Shown: piece by piece, positions 35,777-49,335 of the stretch | How the letters are laid out: each line of letters starts with the position of its first letter | Position numbering within the stretch: position 1 is the first letter of the stretch | Origin: Dendrolimus kikuchii | Lineage: Eukaryota; Arthropoda; Insecta; Lepidoptera; Lasiocampidae | Reading direction: 5' to 3' | NCBI GenBank assembly: GCA_019925095.2 | Contig: CM034415.1 | Location: 4,745,001-4,809,000, forward strand | DNA length: 64,000 bases | Position numbers and translations under genes: made by a program | The notes under the pieces: model-generated | What the model was told of the DNA's origin: nothing | Databases searched by the model: none | Seen by the model: only the letters and a program-made list of their open reading frames with translations

Positions 35777-38700
35777 TCATAATTTAGAGCTACCCTCCAA
35801 ACCCTCAATACCGTGAAGTAAAAACTGCCCAACATAACCCGCCACCGCCGTAGGTTTCGAAACATGTACATTATGACTACCCGCAACCGAACGCATCCTA
35901 AAATTATTATGAGGGTAGTTCTTTTCGTCGAGCAAAAATTTCGTGTTTCTGAATAACCCATTTTTTAAAGAACTCTCAGTGGTTATCATTAATGTAGGCG
36001 TTGTTAGGTTTGTGAAGATCTTTCTTACGTGGTCACTTGAAAAAGGTACTGAAGTAATTATTTCAATCCGTAGATCGAATGTGTATCTGCGAAAATTAAA
36101 ATTGTATTAACCACCAGTTATTACGACGCTGGCAAATGGGCAGACATCTCAGCTCATTGAAGTGGTTATCTTCGTCTATAGACGTTTACAACCACGGGAG
36201 CGTGAGCAACGCGTTGCCAGCTTTTAGGAAGAATATAAAGAGGATGAGATGGAGGGATCAGATAAGAGGAATCGTTTAGGGGGACGGGATATGGGATTGC
36301 ACGTATAGCCTGTAGCAACGAGAGGTAGAGGTTATTATTCACTGTGGAGTGCTGATATGAACTGAAGCGAACTAATTTATTTTGGAAACGATAACCTTAA
36401 GTACAAATATTAACAGGTCATACAACTAGTATAATATATAGCACAATGTGTGAGCGGGACGGATGATGTGCGAGCGAGATAGAGCAACTATTAATATGTG
36501 CGCTCCGGAGTTGCGCTAGCCAGTAGCATCCCAGTGGATCTCCCCTACACAATCGAAAAAATATCAACATCAAGAACTATAGTGTTATATATAATATTTA
36601 TAAACTATATTTATTCTGCCTTTCTCTTTATTCCAATTTAGAACAAGTAATAACATATTAGTACCATGAACTAACATCTAGTGAAATTTATAGAATTATC
36701 GATTGCAGCGCCATCTATCGGACAGGGTAAATGATATTTTATTTCAGAGAGGCTCGTCTATTTTATACACATATACAGTGTATTATCTATGGCCAGTAGT
36801 CCGTTGTCCACTGCAATGACTAGACGTATGTAGCTTCTTATCCGTGCAGGAACGGAGAAAGAATACAATTTCCTGCGACCGGGCGGCCTGTCGTAAGAGG
36901 CGACTTTCCAACCCACAGCCAGGTGGTAGGGAATTTGCCCGACTGGCTGGCTACCACCCCTGGTCTAGAGTATGTCGTCATAACAACCTTGAGTTATGTT
37001 CCGGCATTAGTGACCAGGTTCTAGTTTCCCTTAAGACAGCAGCAGCGCATTTGTAGCATCCTTGGTGTTGCAAATGTCCATAGGCAATGGTAACCGCTTT
37101 CCATCAAGTGGGCCGTCTGCCTGTCTGCTGATCTTCTGCAATAAAAAATAAATAAATAAAAAAAGCTTCGATAAGCCCAAGGCTAACCGTTTTATGCCGG
37201 TGTTATGTTTGCGTGATATCAGACCGATCGAGCCGATATTAAAAGTTGTCATCAAGATAATACCAGGGTCAGTGAAAATAAATTAACAAATATTCACCTA
37301 ATATTTCCATTCCCCGCCGGTTCTGACATCCTTTCCAAGATGGCCGCCGTCACCTCTTCAGGTATATCTCGTAACTTGCTGACCTTTTCCACCGCCTACA
37401 GTAAAACAATAATTTGTTTCCACTTTAGTTTTATATGAAAAACAGCCCTGACACTCCTTTGAGAATTTTCGCTATCTCAATAGTCCCCAAACTATTTTGT
37501 CTCGTAGACCTCTTATGAATTTTTACTGCATTTCGTGGACCCCTATCTTTTTAACCGACCCAAAGAAATAGGAGGTTCTCAATACATCGTGTAAATATTT
37601 ATATATATATATATATATTCAGTCATAACGTTTTTATTTCTGAACCGATTTTGATAATTGTTTTCGCTCTGGATTCAGTATAGTTTCTAGTTGGTCCCGT
37701 ATAAATTTTATAGCTGTAAGTACAAATGCGCACTATTATATTTTATTATTCTATTTATAAAAAGATAAAAATTGCGTCATGACTTGCTTAAATGAAATTC
37801 ACTATTGTGGATCCCTATTACTTGGTCGCGGACCCCCAGATTTTGGTTTCGCTGACGTGATACCCTTGAAGTTTGATATGACACCCCCCCCCCCCGGGGG
37901 GGCTTTATGGACAACTTTCTGGACCTATATATACTATATCTAATAGTTGCGGATTGGGCCCCTACATATAAAAATTCACCCTGTATAAAAAGAAGATGAA
38001 GAGAATAAGACAGCTATGTATACTTACATCTTTCCATTTAAGCTTTGGTGCTTTTCCTTTTGGTGTATTATATTTCTCATAATTATTGTAAAATTTCACA
38101 AAATTTTTTTCATACCTGAAATAAAAGCATATTTTATGTACAAATTATACAAAAATTAAACACAAGAAATAGTATATATAAATTAAAATTAAAAAAGTAC
38201 AATAACGAAAAATACATGTAATATATGAGGTCCTAAATCGCTGTCAGTTGAAAAAGTTCTCAAAACTCTGACCACATTTCCTCGTTGTCTGGCAACGCTA
38301 TTACACTGAAGCGATATTTTTTTATAGATCCCAGTATTTTGCTTGTCTAATTCTTTATGTCTCATAGGAAAAAAACAAAAAAACTTTTTTAGTTATACTG
38401 TAAAAAAGTAACACTTGTTCAGTGAAAAACGGCGAATTAATATAAATAAAATGAAAAACAAGTTTTTGTAGTGTATTCTCGCAAGATGTCTTCTCTCAGT
38501 GATAGCCTGCTGCTCGGAATGATTCACTTATGGACCTAGTACCTACCACCCCTGATCTAGAGTATGTCGCCATAACAACCATGAGTTCTGTTCCAGTTTT
38601 AATATTACCAGACACCCCTTCAAGGCCGGCAGCATATTGGTAGCACCACTTTCCATCACAGTTCCTCAGTCTATCTGCCGTAATTTAGCAATAAAAAAAA

Positions 38701-41700
38701 ACCAGTCGTTGACAGACTACTCGATAATTCGAAGGTCACGCTATGTGCACTCGTTGACCACGAGACGCCCACGGCATGACAACCCGGCGACCACCCGTGG
38801 ACGGTTAAGCTTATCAGGTGCCAGACAGCTCTAATGAGCTATGGATCTTAATACAATTTAACACTCACCACAATTGAAAATATTCAGGCTCCACTGCAAA
38901 GAAATTGATAGGATCCAACTCAACCAACTTCGAAATCATGCCCGGGTTCGTTACATTGTAAGTCCTTACTAAAAATAATGTAACATTTAACGACAGCTGA
39001 AAGCTTAAATATGAAATTAAAAATCTAAGAACTAAACCCATACTGAAATCATTATCTTGACAACAGCTCTTAAGGCCAGTTCGACTGGTGTTATACTACG
39101 CGAACACACATTATTTTATTACATAACTAGGATATGTTTTTACGTGAAGCACGAAAATCAGACAAGAAATCTAAAAAAAAATCATAGCTTTTTGATACTG
39201 ACAATTCTTCGTTATATTGGTTTCAATTTACTTTCTCGTTGGTCCTAGATAAACTTTATAGCTTGTAAGTACAAATGCATACTATCATATTTTATGTATA
39301 AAAAGTTAAAATTTTCATGATGACTTATTTAAATGGAGTTCACTATTGTGGACGCCTATTTACAGTTCGCGAGTCCTAGATTTTGTTTGCGCTGACTTGA
39401 CTTTTTTGATTGACTCACCAGTAAGAGCACCTAGGGAATGGGCGATACAGGCGAAGGTTTCCCACCTAAAGTGTTTGGCCACTGCTCCTATGGAATATAC
39501 CATGTCATACACTGATATCATTAGACCCTGGGGGAATCTGTCGGATTTCCCTGATCCTGGTAACTCCATAGCTGTAAAAGAAATGGAATTATTTATTTTT
39601 AGTGTTCTGTAACCATATTGGCAAAAGGATTGCTCTCTTATTTTAGTCATATCTGTCTATCTTCGCCAGTCATGTGTCTCATCAGCTACTGGGTTTATAT
39701 GGATGAAGTTTAGAATGCATGAATAATTTGGAAGCCACTCACTACACAAGTTGTAGTTAAATTATGTATGCTAAAACACAGATTAGGACTGGCCACCTGT
39801 ACGGGCTATAGTGCGACATCAATACAAATGGTGGTGATGATGGGAGAATGTTGATAAATTGTGATAAATGATAGTCACTTCAATGATGGTGATATGATGA
39901 TGAATGCTAAACTTCTGAAAAATCATCATAAATGATAATAATTGATGTAAAATGTTAAATAAAATGATAGGCTGATTAGTGTGCTGTAAGCGACACATGA
40001 GATCGTTACTCATATTGTAAAAACAAAATAGAAGGAAACTACTATTCAAAAAACAGTCTTGCTTTTTTTAGTTACGTATCTGTTTTCCATCAATGTTTAC
40101 AATAAAAAATCAATTAGTTAGCACCATCTGTTGTCCACAACTAGTATCAAGATTATCCCGCCTTGTCAACAGATGGCGCCACTTACCTATATAATAAAAT
40201 TTTGAAGGCAGCATCTGTACCAGTGGTCTGAAACTTACTGCAGTATCCATAGCCCCATGACAGAGAAGTACTGGAGGATTGCGGCAATCTCCCCATGCTA
40301 TTACTGAAATTCACAAAATTTTAAATAGCTAAAAAAGTGTCTGAATACTAAATAGCTAAAAAAGTGTCCAAACACCGAATAGCTAAAAAAGTGGCCAAAT
40401 AGCTAAAAAAAGTGGTAAAATACCGAATGGCTAAAAAGTGGCCAAATACCAAATAGCTAAAGTGGCTAAATACCGAATAGCGCCTAGATACTCATGGCAT
40501 CTCTAGTTTATATAACGTTTGCAACACCAGGATAAGGTGATGAGATAAAAGGGATCAGACCTTCCTTCAGGTGTCTTCATGTTGGTCAGATACGCAATAA
40601 AAAACGCCAGGAGTCCGCTTACCTACATTTTGTAATCCACTTTATGTAATCTCCAGAATCCTTTGTTTTGAGAACATTGGTAAGCATGTTATACTTCATG
40701 ATGTCAAGCCGGCATTCTTAAACCTACCTCTTTTACCAAGACTTTTTTTTATTGCACGAGTTCAGCAGACAGGCAAACGGCCCACCTGATGGGAAGCAGT
40801 AACATCACCTATAGACATTTGTAACACCAAAGGCCTGGACACTAATGCTGCAATATAACTCAAAGTTCTAACAGCCGCATACTATTCTAGCCAGGTGTGG
40901 TAGCCAGCCAGACGAGCAAATGCCTTACCACCTGGCTGTGGATTTTTTTGTTGCCTCTTGCAACAAGCCTCCTGGCCACAGAAAATTGTATTCTTTCTCC
41001 GTTCCTGCCCAGATAGGACCTGGAGGAGTTGGCATGGCTAGACACTTGTTTTATATAAATAACTATCCAGTCTCCATAAAATATAACCCTACCAGTGTTG
41101 GTGACTCTTGTAATTTATCTTATATTAAAATATATTAACTGTTTTTGAGTAATAATAATAGTTTTTGTGAAAAATGTGAACTGTGTAGTCCAATGTGGCT
41201 TTTCAAGTTGTCATCAGCACTGCACTGATTGATGTCAGTCATAGACCTACAATTTAGGTTAATTATACTGAAGACTTAATACATCAGACAAGACTGTATG
41301 GACAAAGTTTCTTTACCTGCCATTGTGGGGAATACTATCTACTATTGTTATTAAAAATATTATAATTTAAGTTTTATTTTAATAAAGTTTGTAATTCACA
41401 TTAGATAGTAGCAATGCATTCATTTTTGTGACAAATATGTAAATTCTAAAAATATAATGTACTTTTAATATAAGGCAGAAAATCCTATTTGGACAATAAG
41501 TTAGTCTTGAAGCTCTTTAAAGTGTGGCAATAAAACTGAAATTATAATCAGGAGATTGTAATTTCAATTTTATTACCACACTTAAAGAGTAATATAATAG
41601 GAATTATATTACTCTGTGAATGATAAATGCCAGTCAAGGTCATGATTCTTAGAACTATTTGCAAAACTTATCTTTTAAAACTCTTCAAATTCCAAAGTTC

Positions 41701-41813
41701 AAACCACAGGTTTTACCTACCTAAGGATTTTTATATACCCACTACCAAGATTACTTACTGCATATTCGTCCCCATGGTGCCTTGATATACCACTCGTTTT
41801 CTGGTAAGCCCAT
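35777..41813 (-). CDS. Serine hydrolase-like (kraken-type) alpha/beta-hydrolase, gene A
   Basis: Seven exons join in phase: 41759-41813, 40187-40303, 39419-39571, 38869-38968, 38028-38115, 37298-37395, 35777-36086; product 306 residues. It starts MGLPENEWYIKAPWG. The oxyanion-loop motif is LLCHGAMD, followed by ELPGSGKSDRFP. The nucleophile elbow is AHSLG (first Gly of GxSxG replaced by Ala), and the catalytic-His segment is GSHNVH. This is the alpha/beta-hydrolase fold of the SERHL/kraken family, whose members are probable esterases or epoxide-type hydrolases of unknown substrate, in insects partly linked to digestion or detoxification. No signal peptide is seen. It is divergently oriented to gene B and shares intron positions with B and C. 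Exon 7 carries the His and ends GSSKL. Intron 1 contains a retroposon and two hairpins. All junctions are GT-AG and all frames are open, so the gene looks intact. Confidence 0.85.
36840..37165 (+). mobile_element. ~300-bp poly(A)-tailed retroposon copy
   Basis: Complete copy starting GTGCAGGAACGGAGAAAGAA and ending in AATAAAAAATAAATAAATAAAAAAAG. It lies in the last intron of hydrolase gene A, antisense to the gene, 130 bp from the exon at 37298. Confidence 0.7.
38540..38700 (+). repeat. 3' half of the ~300-bp retroposon
   Basis: The words ACCACCCCTGATCTAGAGTA, GTCGCCATAACAACC and the tail GCAATAAAAAAAAACC identify a 5'-truncated copy inside gene A. The segment between CTTGAAGG-like and GGTAGCACC words is shortened. 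Confidence 0.55.
39830..39960. repeat. GAT/ATG-rich simple sequence
   Basis: Irregular runs of TGATGATGG, GATAAATGATAG and GATGGTGATATGATGATGAA in an intron of hydrolase gene A. There is no coding or splice signal. Confidence 0.55.
40319..40495 (+). repeat. Short minisatellite, ~25-bp degenerate unit
   Basis: About six copies of AATACCGAATAGCTAAAAAAGTGGCC-like sequence (25-26 bp, first 20 bases AATACCGAATAGCTAAAAAA), ending in TACTCATGGCATCTCTAG. The ending and the ACCGAATAG core recur at 5920-5995 (GAATACCGAATAGTAGCCGA ... GTGGCATCTCTA). It begins 16 bp upstream of gene A exon 2 (40187-40303), next to the splice acceptor. Confidence 0.7.
40745..41015 (-). mobile_element. ~300-bp poly(A)-tailed retroposon copy
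   Basis: Reverse-oriented copy in intron 1 of gene A. Poly(T) then ATTGCACGAGTTCAGCAGAC at the left and TTCTTTCTCCGTTCCTGCC at the right. A short internal part of the 3' half is missing relative to the copy at 52250. Confidence 0.65.
41513..41589. repeat. Long near-perfect hairpin
   Basis: The left arm 41513-41549 (CTCTTTAAAGTGTGGCAATA...) and right arm 41554-41589 (...TATTACCACACTTAAAGAG) pair over about 36 bases with few mismatches around a 4-base AGGA loop. The size suits a microRNA precursor, but a tiny MITE would look the same. Confidence 0.7.
41586..41615. repeat. Second perfect hairpin, overlapping the first
   Basis: AGAGTAATATAAT (41586-41598) and ATTATATTACTCT (41603-41615) form a perfect 13-bp stem around the same AGGA loop sequence. 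It follows and shares 4 bases with the longer hairpin. Confidence 0.75.
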
Positions 41814-43964
<2,151 letters not shown>

Positions 43965-45536
43965 ATTATGGAGGGTAGAGGTAAGGAGAATCATCTCATC
44001 TGGCATCTCCAGGCGAACGTCTTGGCAGAGGTGTGTCGCACCCGGCAGGATGCCCTAGCTAGAGGCCTGACCTTCTGTCAGGTCGAAATCGAGGCGATCA
44101 GGAAGCGGAAAACCGCCTCCATGATCGCCGTCTGGTCTCAAGAGCTCGACAACCCTGCGGCCTATGGCAGCTACACGGTGGATGCAATCAGGCCACAGCT
44201 GACGGAATGGGTCAACCGCACCAGCGGCACCCTGACCTTCAGAACGACGCAGATACTTACCGGACACGGATGTTTCGTTAAGTATCTGTATCGCATTGTG
44301 GGCTGCTTGTCTTCCCTGGACTGCCGCCAGTGCGGCGCGCCCGACACGGCGTTACACACGTTAGTCGAGTGCGCCGCATGGGCGCCGCAGCGTTTCGAAC
44401 TTGAGACGCACGTAGGTCCGGTCGACTCGCTCTGCGACTTGGTCAAGGCCATGCTGTAGAGCAGCGACAATTGGGGGGCTGCGGTTACTTTTTGCGAGAC
44501 AGTAATGTCACTCAAGGAGGCCGCAGAATGCAATAGGGAGAGGAGTCCTGCAGCGCGTGCTAATGCGTCTTCTCGAGGTCGCCGGCCTTCAGCAGGCACC
44601 CGGAGAGGCAGGTACGCGCATTACTTCCCTCCTTGAGTTAGGTTCCGTTTACCGCGGGGGGCCTTTAGCTTGCTAGGAGAGCAAAGGACCTTCTACCCCC
44701 GCACAACGAACTGGGGTGTGTTCTCCCAGGGCACACTCCAGGCACTTTATTGCGCTGGATCGACTGGGCGTAACTATGTTCTAATTCTCAGCCTTTCCAA
44801 CACAAACAAAAGCGCAGGGTCGACAGGGAGGAGGGGGTTTTTAGTGGGTATTGGGGTTGCTCGCTCGTGCAGCAACGCTCGGAGTCTTCCACACTATTCT
44901 GTGACGTCGATCGCGGACGGAGCACCGCCAAGAGCATACTATTGCTGCAGTGTTATCGCCCCCGACCGCCGCGTGTCGTTCCCCTAGCAACGACCCAGTT
45001 TGTGCGTAAATCGGTTACATTTTCCCTCGCCTCAAAAAAAAAAAGGAGAATCATCTCATATAGGAAAATAGTTGAAGAAGCGTGTAGTTGTAAACTGTGA
45101 ATAACAGTTCAAAAACCGTCCACAATGGCGCTGATGTAGACAAAGGGTATGGTATGAATGTAGCTGTTGTAAAGGAATCGAAGTATGCCGAGTTAAAAAA
45201 ATTAATATCTTTGACGACTAGAGTAGTTGGTGACAGTACACTGTTATAAAACGTCAACTATTTTCCTAGTATAAAATAATTTACTAAATAATATACCTCA
45301 ATGAATTGTTATGTGAAAACGTGAATAGTGATTTTATTTCGTGAATGTTGAATAATACGCTTATTTTGTAATATTTCATTTTATAAAACTAAAACAGTAT
45401 AATACTACTCTAATAACTTTTGACGCTTTCTTTAAATTCACCCTGATGCCAAAGTGGCGCCACCCTAATTTAATGCATTTCGATGGACACTTCTTCATAT
45501 ACAGAGATGATTCTCCTTACCTCTACCCTCCATAAT
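43965..45536. mobile_element. MITE interrupted by a LINE insertion
   Basis: ATTATGGAGGGTAGAGGTAA opens a 33-bp left inverted end (43965-43997) that is exactly mirrored at 45504-45536. An inner inverted pair (AGGAAAATAGTTGA at about 45061-45074 and TCAACTATTTTCCT at about 45256-45269) is also present. Removing the LINE insert at 44000-45044 restores a ~515-bp element with no coding capacity. Confidence 0.75.
44000..45044 (+). mobile_element. 5'-truncated R1-like LINE with poly(A) tail
   Basis: From 44000 the frame reads WHLQANVLAEVCRTRQDAL ... TFRTTQILTGHGCFVKYLYR ... DCRQCGAPDTALHTLVECAAW. This is the C-terminal region of an R1-clade ORF2 with its CxxC...H....C zinc knuckle, and the frame is open to a stop at 44457-44459. 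About 570 bp of 3' UTR follow, then a run of A residues at 45034-45044. A duplication of GGAGAATCATCTCAT (43985-43999 and 45045-45059; 17 bp if the preceding AA is counted) flanks the insert. The first eleven residues of the open frame at 43968 come from the MITE, not the LINE. Confidence 0.8.
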
Positions 45537-46065
45537 TGGGATAAAAGCAGCTTTGTGTTGACGGGGGACATTAGCCAACTTTGTGCAGAGTTCTCAGATC
45601 AGTAGAGTTTAATCTAAATCCGTTTCATTATTTCACGTGATGCTCCAACGGAAAGACAAAAATTCTAGTAATTGCATTTTCGTAATATGCTTGTCCGAAT
45701 TAGCCACTTGCGTGCATCCCGCACCCCGGGGTAAAGTCTGCCCTGACGGCTTATAGCCGGATCGTATATCTTACTTTACATTCACTTGCCCTATCATCGG
45801 GTAAATATTCCCATTACTCACATTACATTACTTGGTGGAGCTTATGTCAAATTTTCACCGATAGTGAGGCTAATGAACGGTCTGTAAGATATAGGAACAC
45901 ACCATTACTCTCAAACATCTTTCGTCGTTCGTTTTCGATATAGAAAGTTTTTTCGCTTGTTTTTTTCTAAATATGAGTGCATATTCCATTGCATGTGCCA
46001 TTTTTTGTGTTATATAGACTATATTATTGTAGATTAAAAGAGATAGAGTGAGATATATATATGTA

Positions 46066-46376
46066 ACCGTGCAGGAACGGAGAAAGAATACTATTTCCTG
46101 CGGCCGGGCGGCCTGTCGTAAGAGGCGACTAAACAACCCACAGCCAAGTGGTAGGGCATTTGCCCGACTGAATGGCGACCACCCCTGGTCTGAAGCATGT
46201 TGCCATAACAACCTTGAGTTGTGTTCCGGCATTAGTGACCAGGTTCCAGTGACGCTTAAGAGAGCATTTGTACCACCTTTGGTGTTGTAAACGTCTACAG
46301 GCGATGGTAACCGCTTTCTATAAAATGGACCGTCTGCCTGTCTGCTGCACTCCTGCAATAAAAAAAGAAAAAAAAA
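46066..46376 (+). mobile_element. ~300-bp poly(A)-tailed retroposon copy
   Basis: Starts CGTGCAGGAACGGAGAAAGA and ends CCTGCAATAAAAAAAGAAAA, running directly into the microsatellite at 46377. A short part of the 3' half is missing. Confidence 0.7.
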
Positions 46377-46699
<323 letters not shown>

Positions 46700-46725
46700 C
46701 CTCACATCACTTCAGTTTGCTGAAT

Positions 46726-47180
46726 CTTTACCAACCACAAGTACGATCTTGCATGGAATACTGCTCTCATCTTTGGGATGCTAAGCTAGCATACCAGCAG
46801 ACACTCGAGTCAATAGATAGAAGAGCTGGCTAGGAAGCGGATAGGCAATAACTGACTATTTGACGAGAGGCTTCAGAGCGTAAATCATCGACGTAAATCG
46901 CTAGTTTTTCGGTATTCTATAGGATATACTTCGGCGCGAGTGTCCCACGGAATTGTATGAATTAATTCCTCCCTCACTATATGTATGAGCTCACGCCACC
47001 GATGTATGGTGAAAATACCAACAAAGCGGACGAAATGCTATGCTTCCACTTTTGTCATACGTACCGCTGAAGAGTGGAACTCTTTACCGTCGTATGTTTT
47101 TCCTGAAAAACACAATTTAGATGTCTTCAAGTCTCGCGTGAACAAGTGTCTTCTAGGTAAGTGTGCTCCACTTTGACTGC
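46726..47180 (+). mobile_element. Decayed LINE ORF2 3' fragment
   Basis: With stops and frame changes it reads YQPQVRSCMEYCSHLWDAK, then LESIDRRAG, and from 46985 a frame with FVIRTAEEWNSLPSYVFPE and FKSRVNKCL. These are the thumb-region and C-terminal blocks of a jockey/CR1-like reverse transcriptase ORF (Y...VR...EYCS.LW, D..QRRA, RT...WN.LP..VFP....FK..V). The element is inactive. Confidence 0.6.
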
Positions 47181-47615
47181 ATTTCCACCTGACATCAGGC
47201 GCAATGGCAATCAAACGCGAAGCTATTCAATAAAAAAAAAGTTTTATTTATGGTAACGCCTTACATACTTTCACTGTCATAAAAGTACTGGAAGTGACTT
47301 CACAATAAAGAACCATTCACTATCTTTGATTCACACGCAAACGGAGCGCAGCGGAGAGGATTTTATTAACGCACTTGAAAATAAACTTTAAAATTATTAC
47401 AATAAAGTGCATAAATGCTTGAACCTGACAAACGCGTCCTCGAAGATACGCGGGAATCCTCGCGCGGCGTCGAGTCGGCGCCCGCGTCGTACGCGTACTT
47501 TCAGTGTTGTCACTGAGTTTAAAGAGGGATGACGTCATTTTTTTAGATTTTGAATTCGAAGTACCTACATAACGAATAATAAATATAACCATCATTATAC
47601 ATTTATGAAGTTGCT

Positions 47616-47912
47616 TTGTTTGTTAAAAATAATCTACATTTATACACTAAATACAACAGTAAACGACATAACAGCTACCTGCTTTCACTTCCTTCAAAAA
47701 CCACTTTGTTTCAAAACAGTCTATTCTGTATAGCGACTAAAATTTACAATAAATTACCATTGAAAATTAAGGAACTCAACAAAAGCTTTAAATTAAAATT
47801 AAGACAATTATTAATAAATAAAGCATATTACACAATACATGTATTAAATTCACCAAAACTACACCTTTCTTGCCAACATTCCGCGACCCATGTTCTTCGT
47901 CTAAATTTCTGA
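47616..47912 (+). mobile_element. LINE ORF2 C-terminal fragment
   Basis: The frame contains FCIATKIYNKLPLKIKELNK and LRQLLINKAYYTI, the same tail block as at 33111-33389. Only this tail is present. Confidence 0.5.
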
Positions 47913-49335
47913 CGCCTTATTTTATTAACATGTTCTTCCATTTCTTCTTCTTCCGCCAAAAGCACAATTATAATCATATCCCAGTCCACCATCGTTGACG
48001 AACTTTCGCGACAAACTGGTATGTTCACTGTATAGTGGTAACCGAGAACGGTTTATTCGCGCAAGCTCGAGCGTACGCGATCCGTAAAGAAAATGCCCGA
48101 GACCGCGCGGGGATCATTCCTCTCTGTCTGCGCTGACAGTCGAGCATATACCCCACCACCTGGCTATAGGTTATTTTGTCGCCTCTTACGACAGGCCGCC
48201 CGGCCGCATGAAATTATATTCTTTCTTCGTTCCTACACGGATAGAGCAGGATAGATCAATTATTTCACAGCGTCATCTATCGGCTTGTCAGTGTTCCACT
48301 ACAACGGTATAGCTGACCCGCTGACATATCCATAAACCGTACTTTGTAGAGTTATCGTAGTTTCCCACAAAATAAATATTAATTTTAAATTTATAAAATA
48401 TATTTACGAAGCCTATATACATTGTTCGGTAGTTAAAAATTACGCACGATACAACGTAACGTGCGGAAAAATAGGTACTTAAGTGACAAAAAATAACAAT
48501 TCCACCAAGGAGTTTCACATTACGACAATAAATAAACTGAATAATCGAACCTCTATGGAAGCGCTTTTTATCAATATATTTGTCTCTCTTTAATACCCAG
48601 AGAAAATGAGACAAAAGATTTAGTTCTAATATTCATCACGCTTATGTGACGTCATCTGCAAATGCACGCCATTTTCATATTAAAAACATCGAAGACTGTT
48701 GCGACTTTTCAACTGATAGGTATTTGTGTTTGTTTCATTACCCAACTTATTGTTTTCTCGCAAATGTGTTGAAATACGTTGTATGACACACTTGCGGTTT
48801 TCGGTTTTTACAAACTCTTAACTATGGTTACACACGTGTACACGTTTGTAAAAACTAACTTATCGTACTAGTATCAAAAATAACTATTAATCTTGTTACT
48901 ATTTAATAATAACTAGTGATCGCCCAGTAGTCGAAATTGGACCATAGTTAATTTTAATTATACGTCTGAACATTATTAAGGTTCTGTTGTCAAAGACTAT
49001 ACTTCTATAATCACCGATTTCGCCAAGGCTACACTGTTAATTTGACATTAACAATAAACAAAAGAGTATATATGCGTGTGTGTGTGTCAAATACATGGTA
49101 ATGTGTGTAATTTTTTTTATTGATAATGTATTTTTTAAGCATAATTAAAAAAATATTATCATTCTGCACTCCTTCTCTGTATAAACTATAAGTGTGCGAA
49201 ATTTCATACTTCTCCGAGCAATTTTCGTAAAAAGGAGTACAAAGTTTTTACTTCACGTATTAATATAATGATTCTACGTATAATCTTTATCTAATGATCG
49301 AATAATCGACCCTTAGTGTACTATAATTATTTTAG
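47913..49335. other. Upstream flank/intron of hydrolase gene B
   Basis: Contains a partial retroposon (48137-48240, minus) and a repeat copy at 48908-49272. No first exon for gene B was found. Confidence 0.45.
48908..49272 (+). repeat. Dispersed repeat, second copy of the 21585 family
   Basis: Begins ACTAGTGATCGCCCAGTAGT and ends GTACAAAGTTTTTACTTCACG, closely matching 21585-21925. It ends about 60 bp before gene B's first placed exon. Confidence 0.65.
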
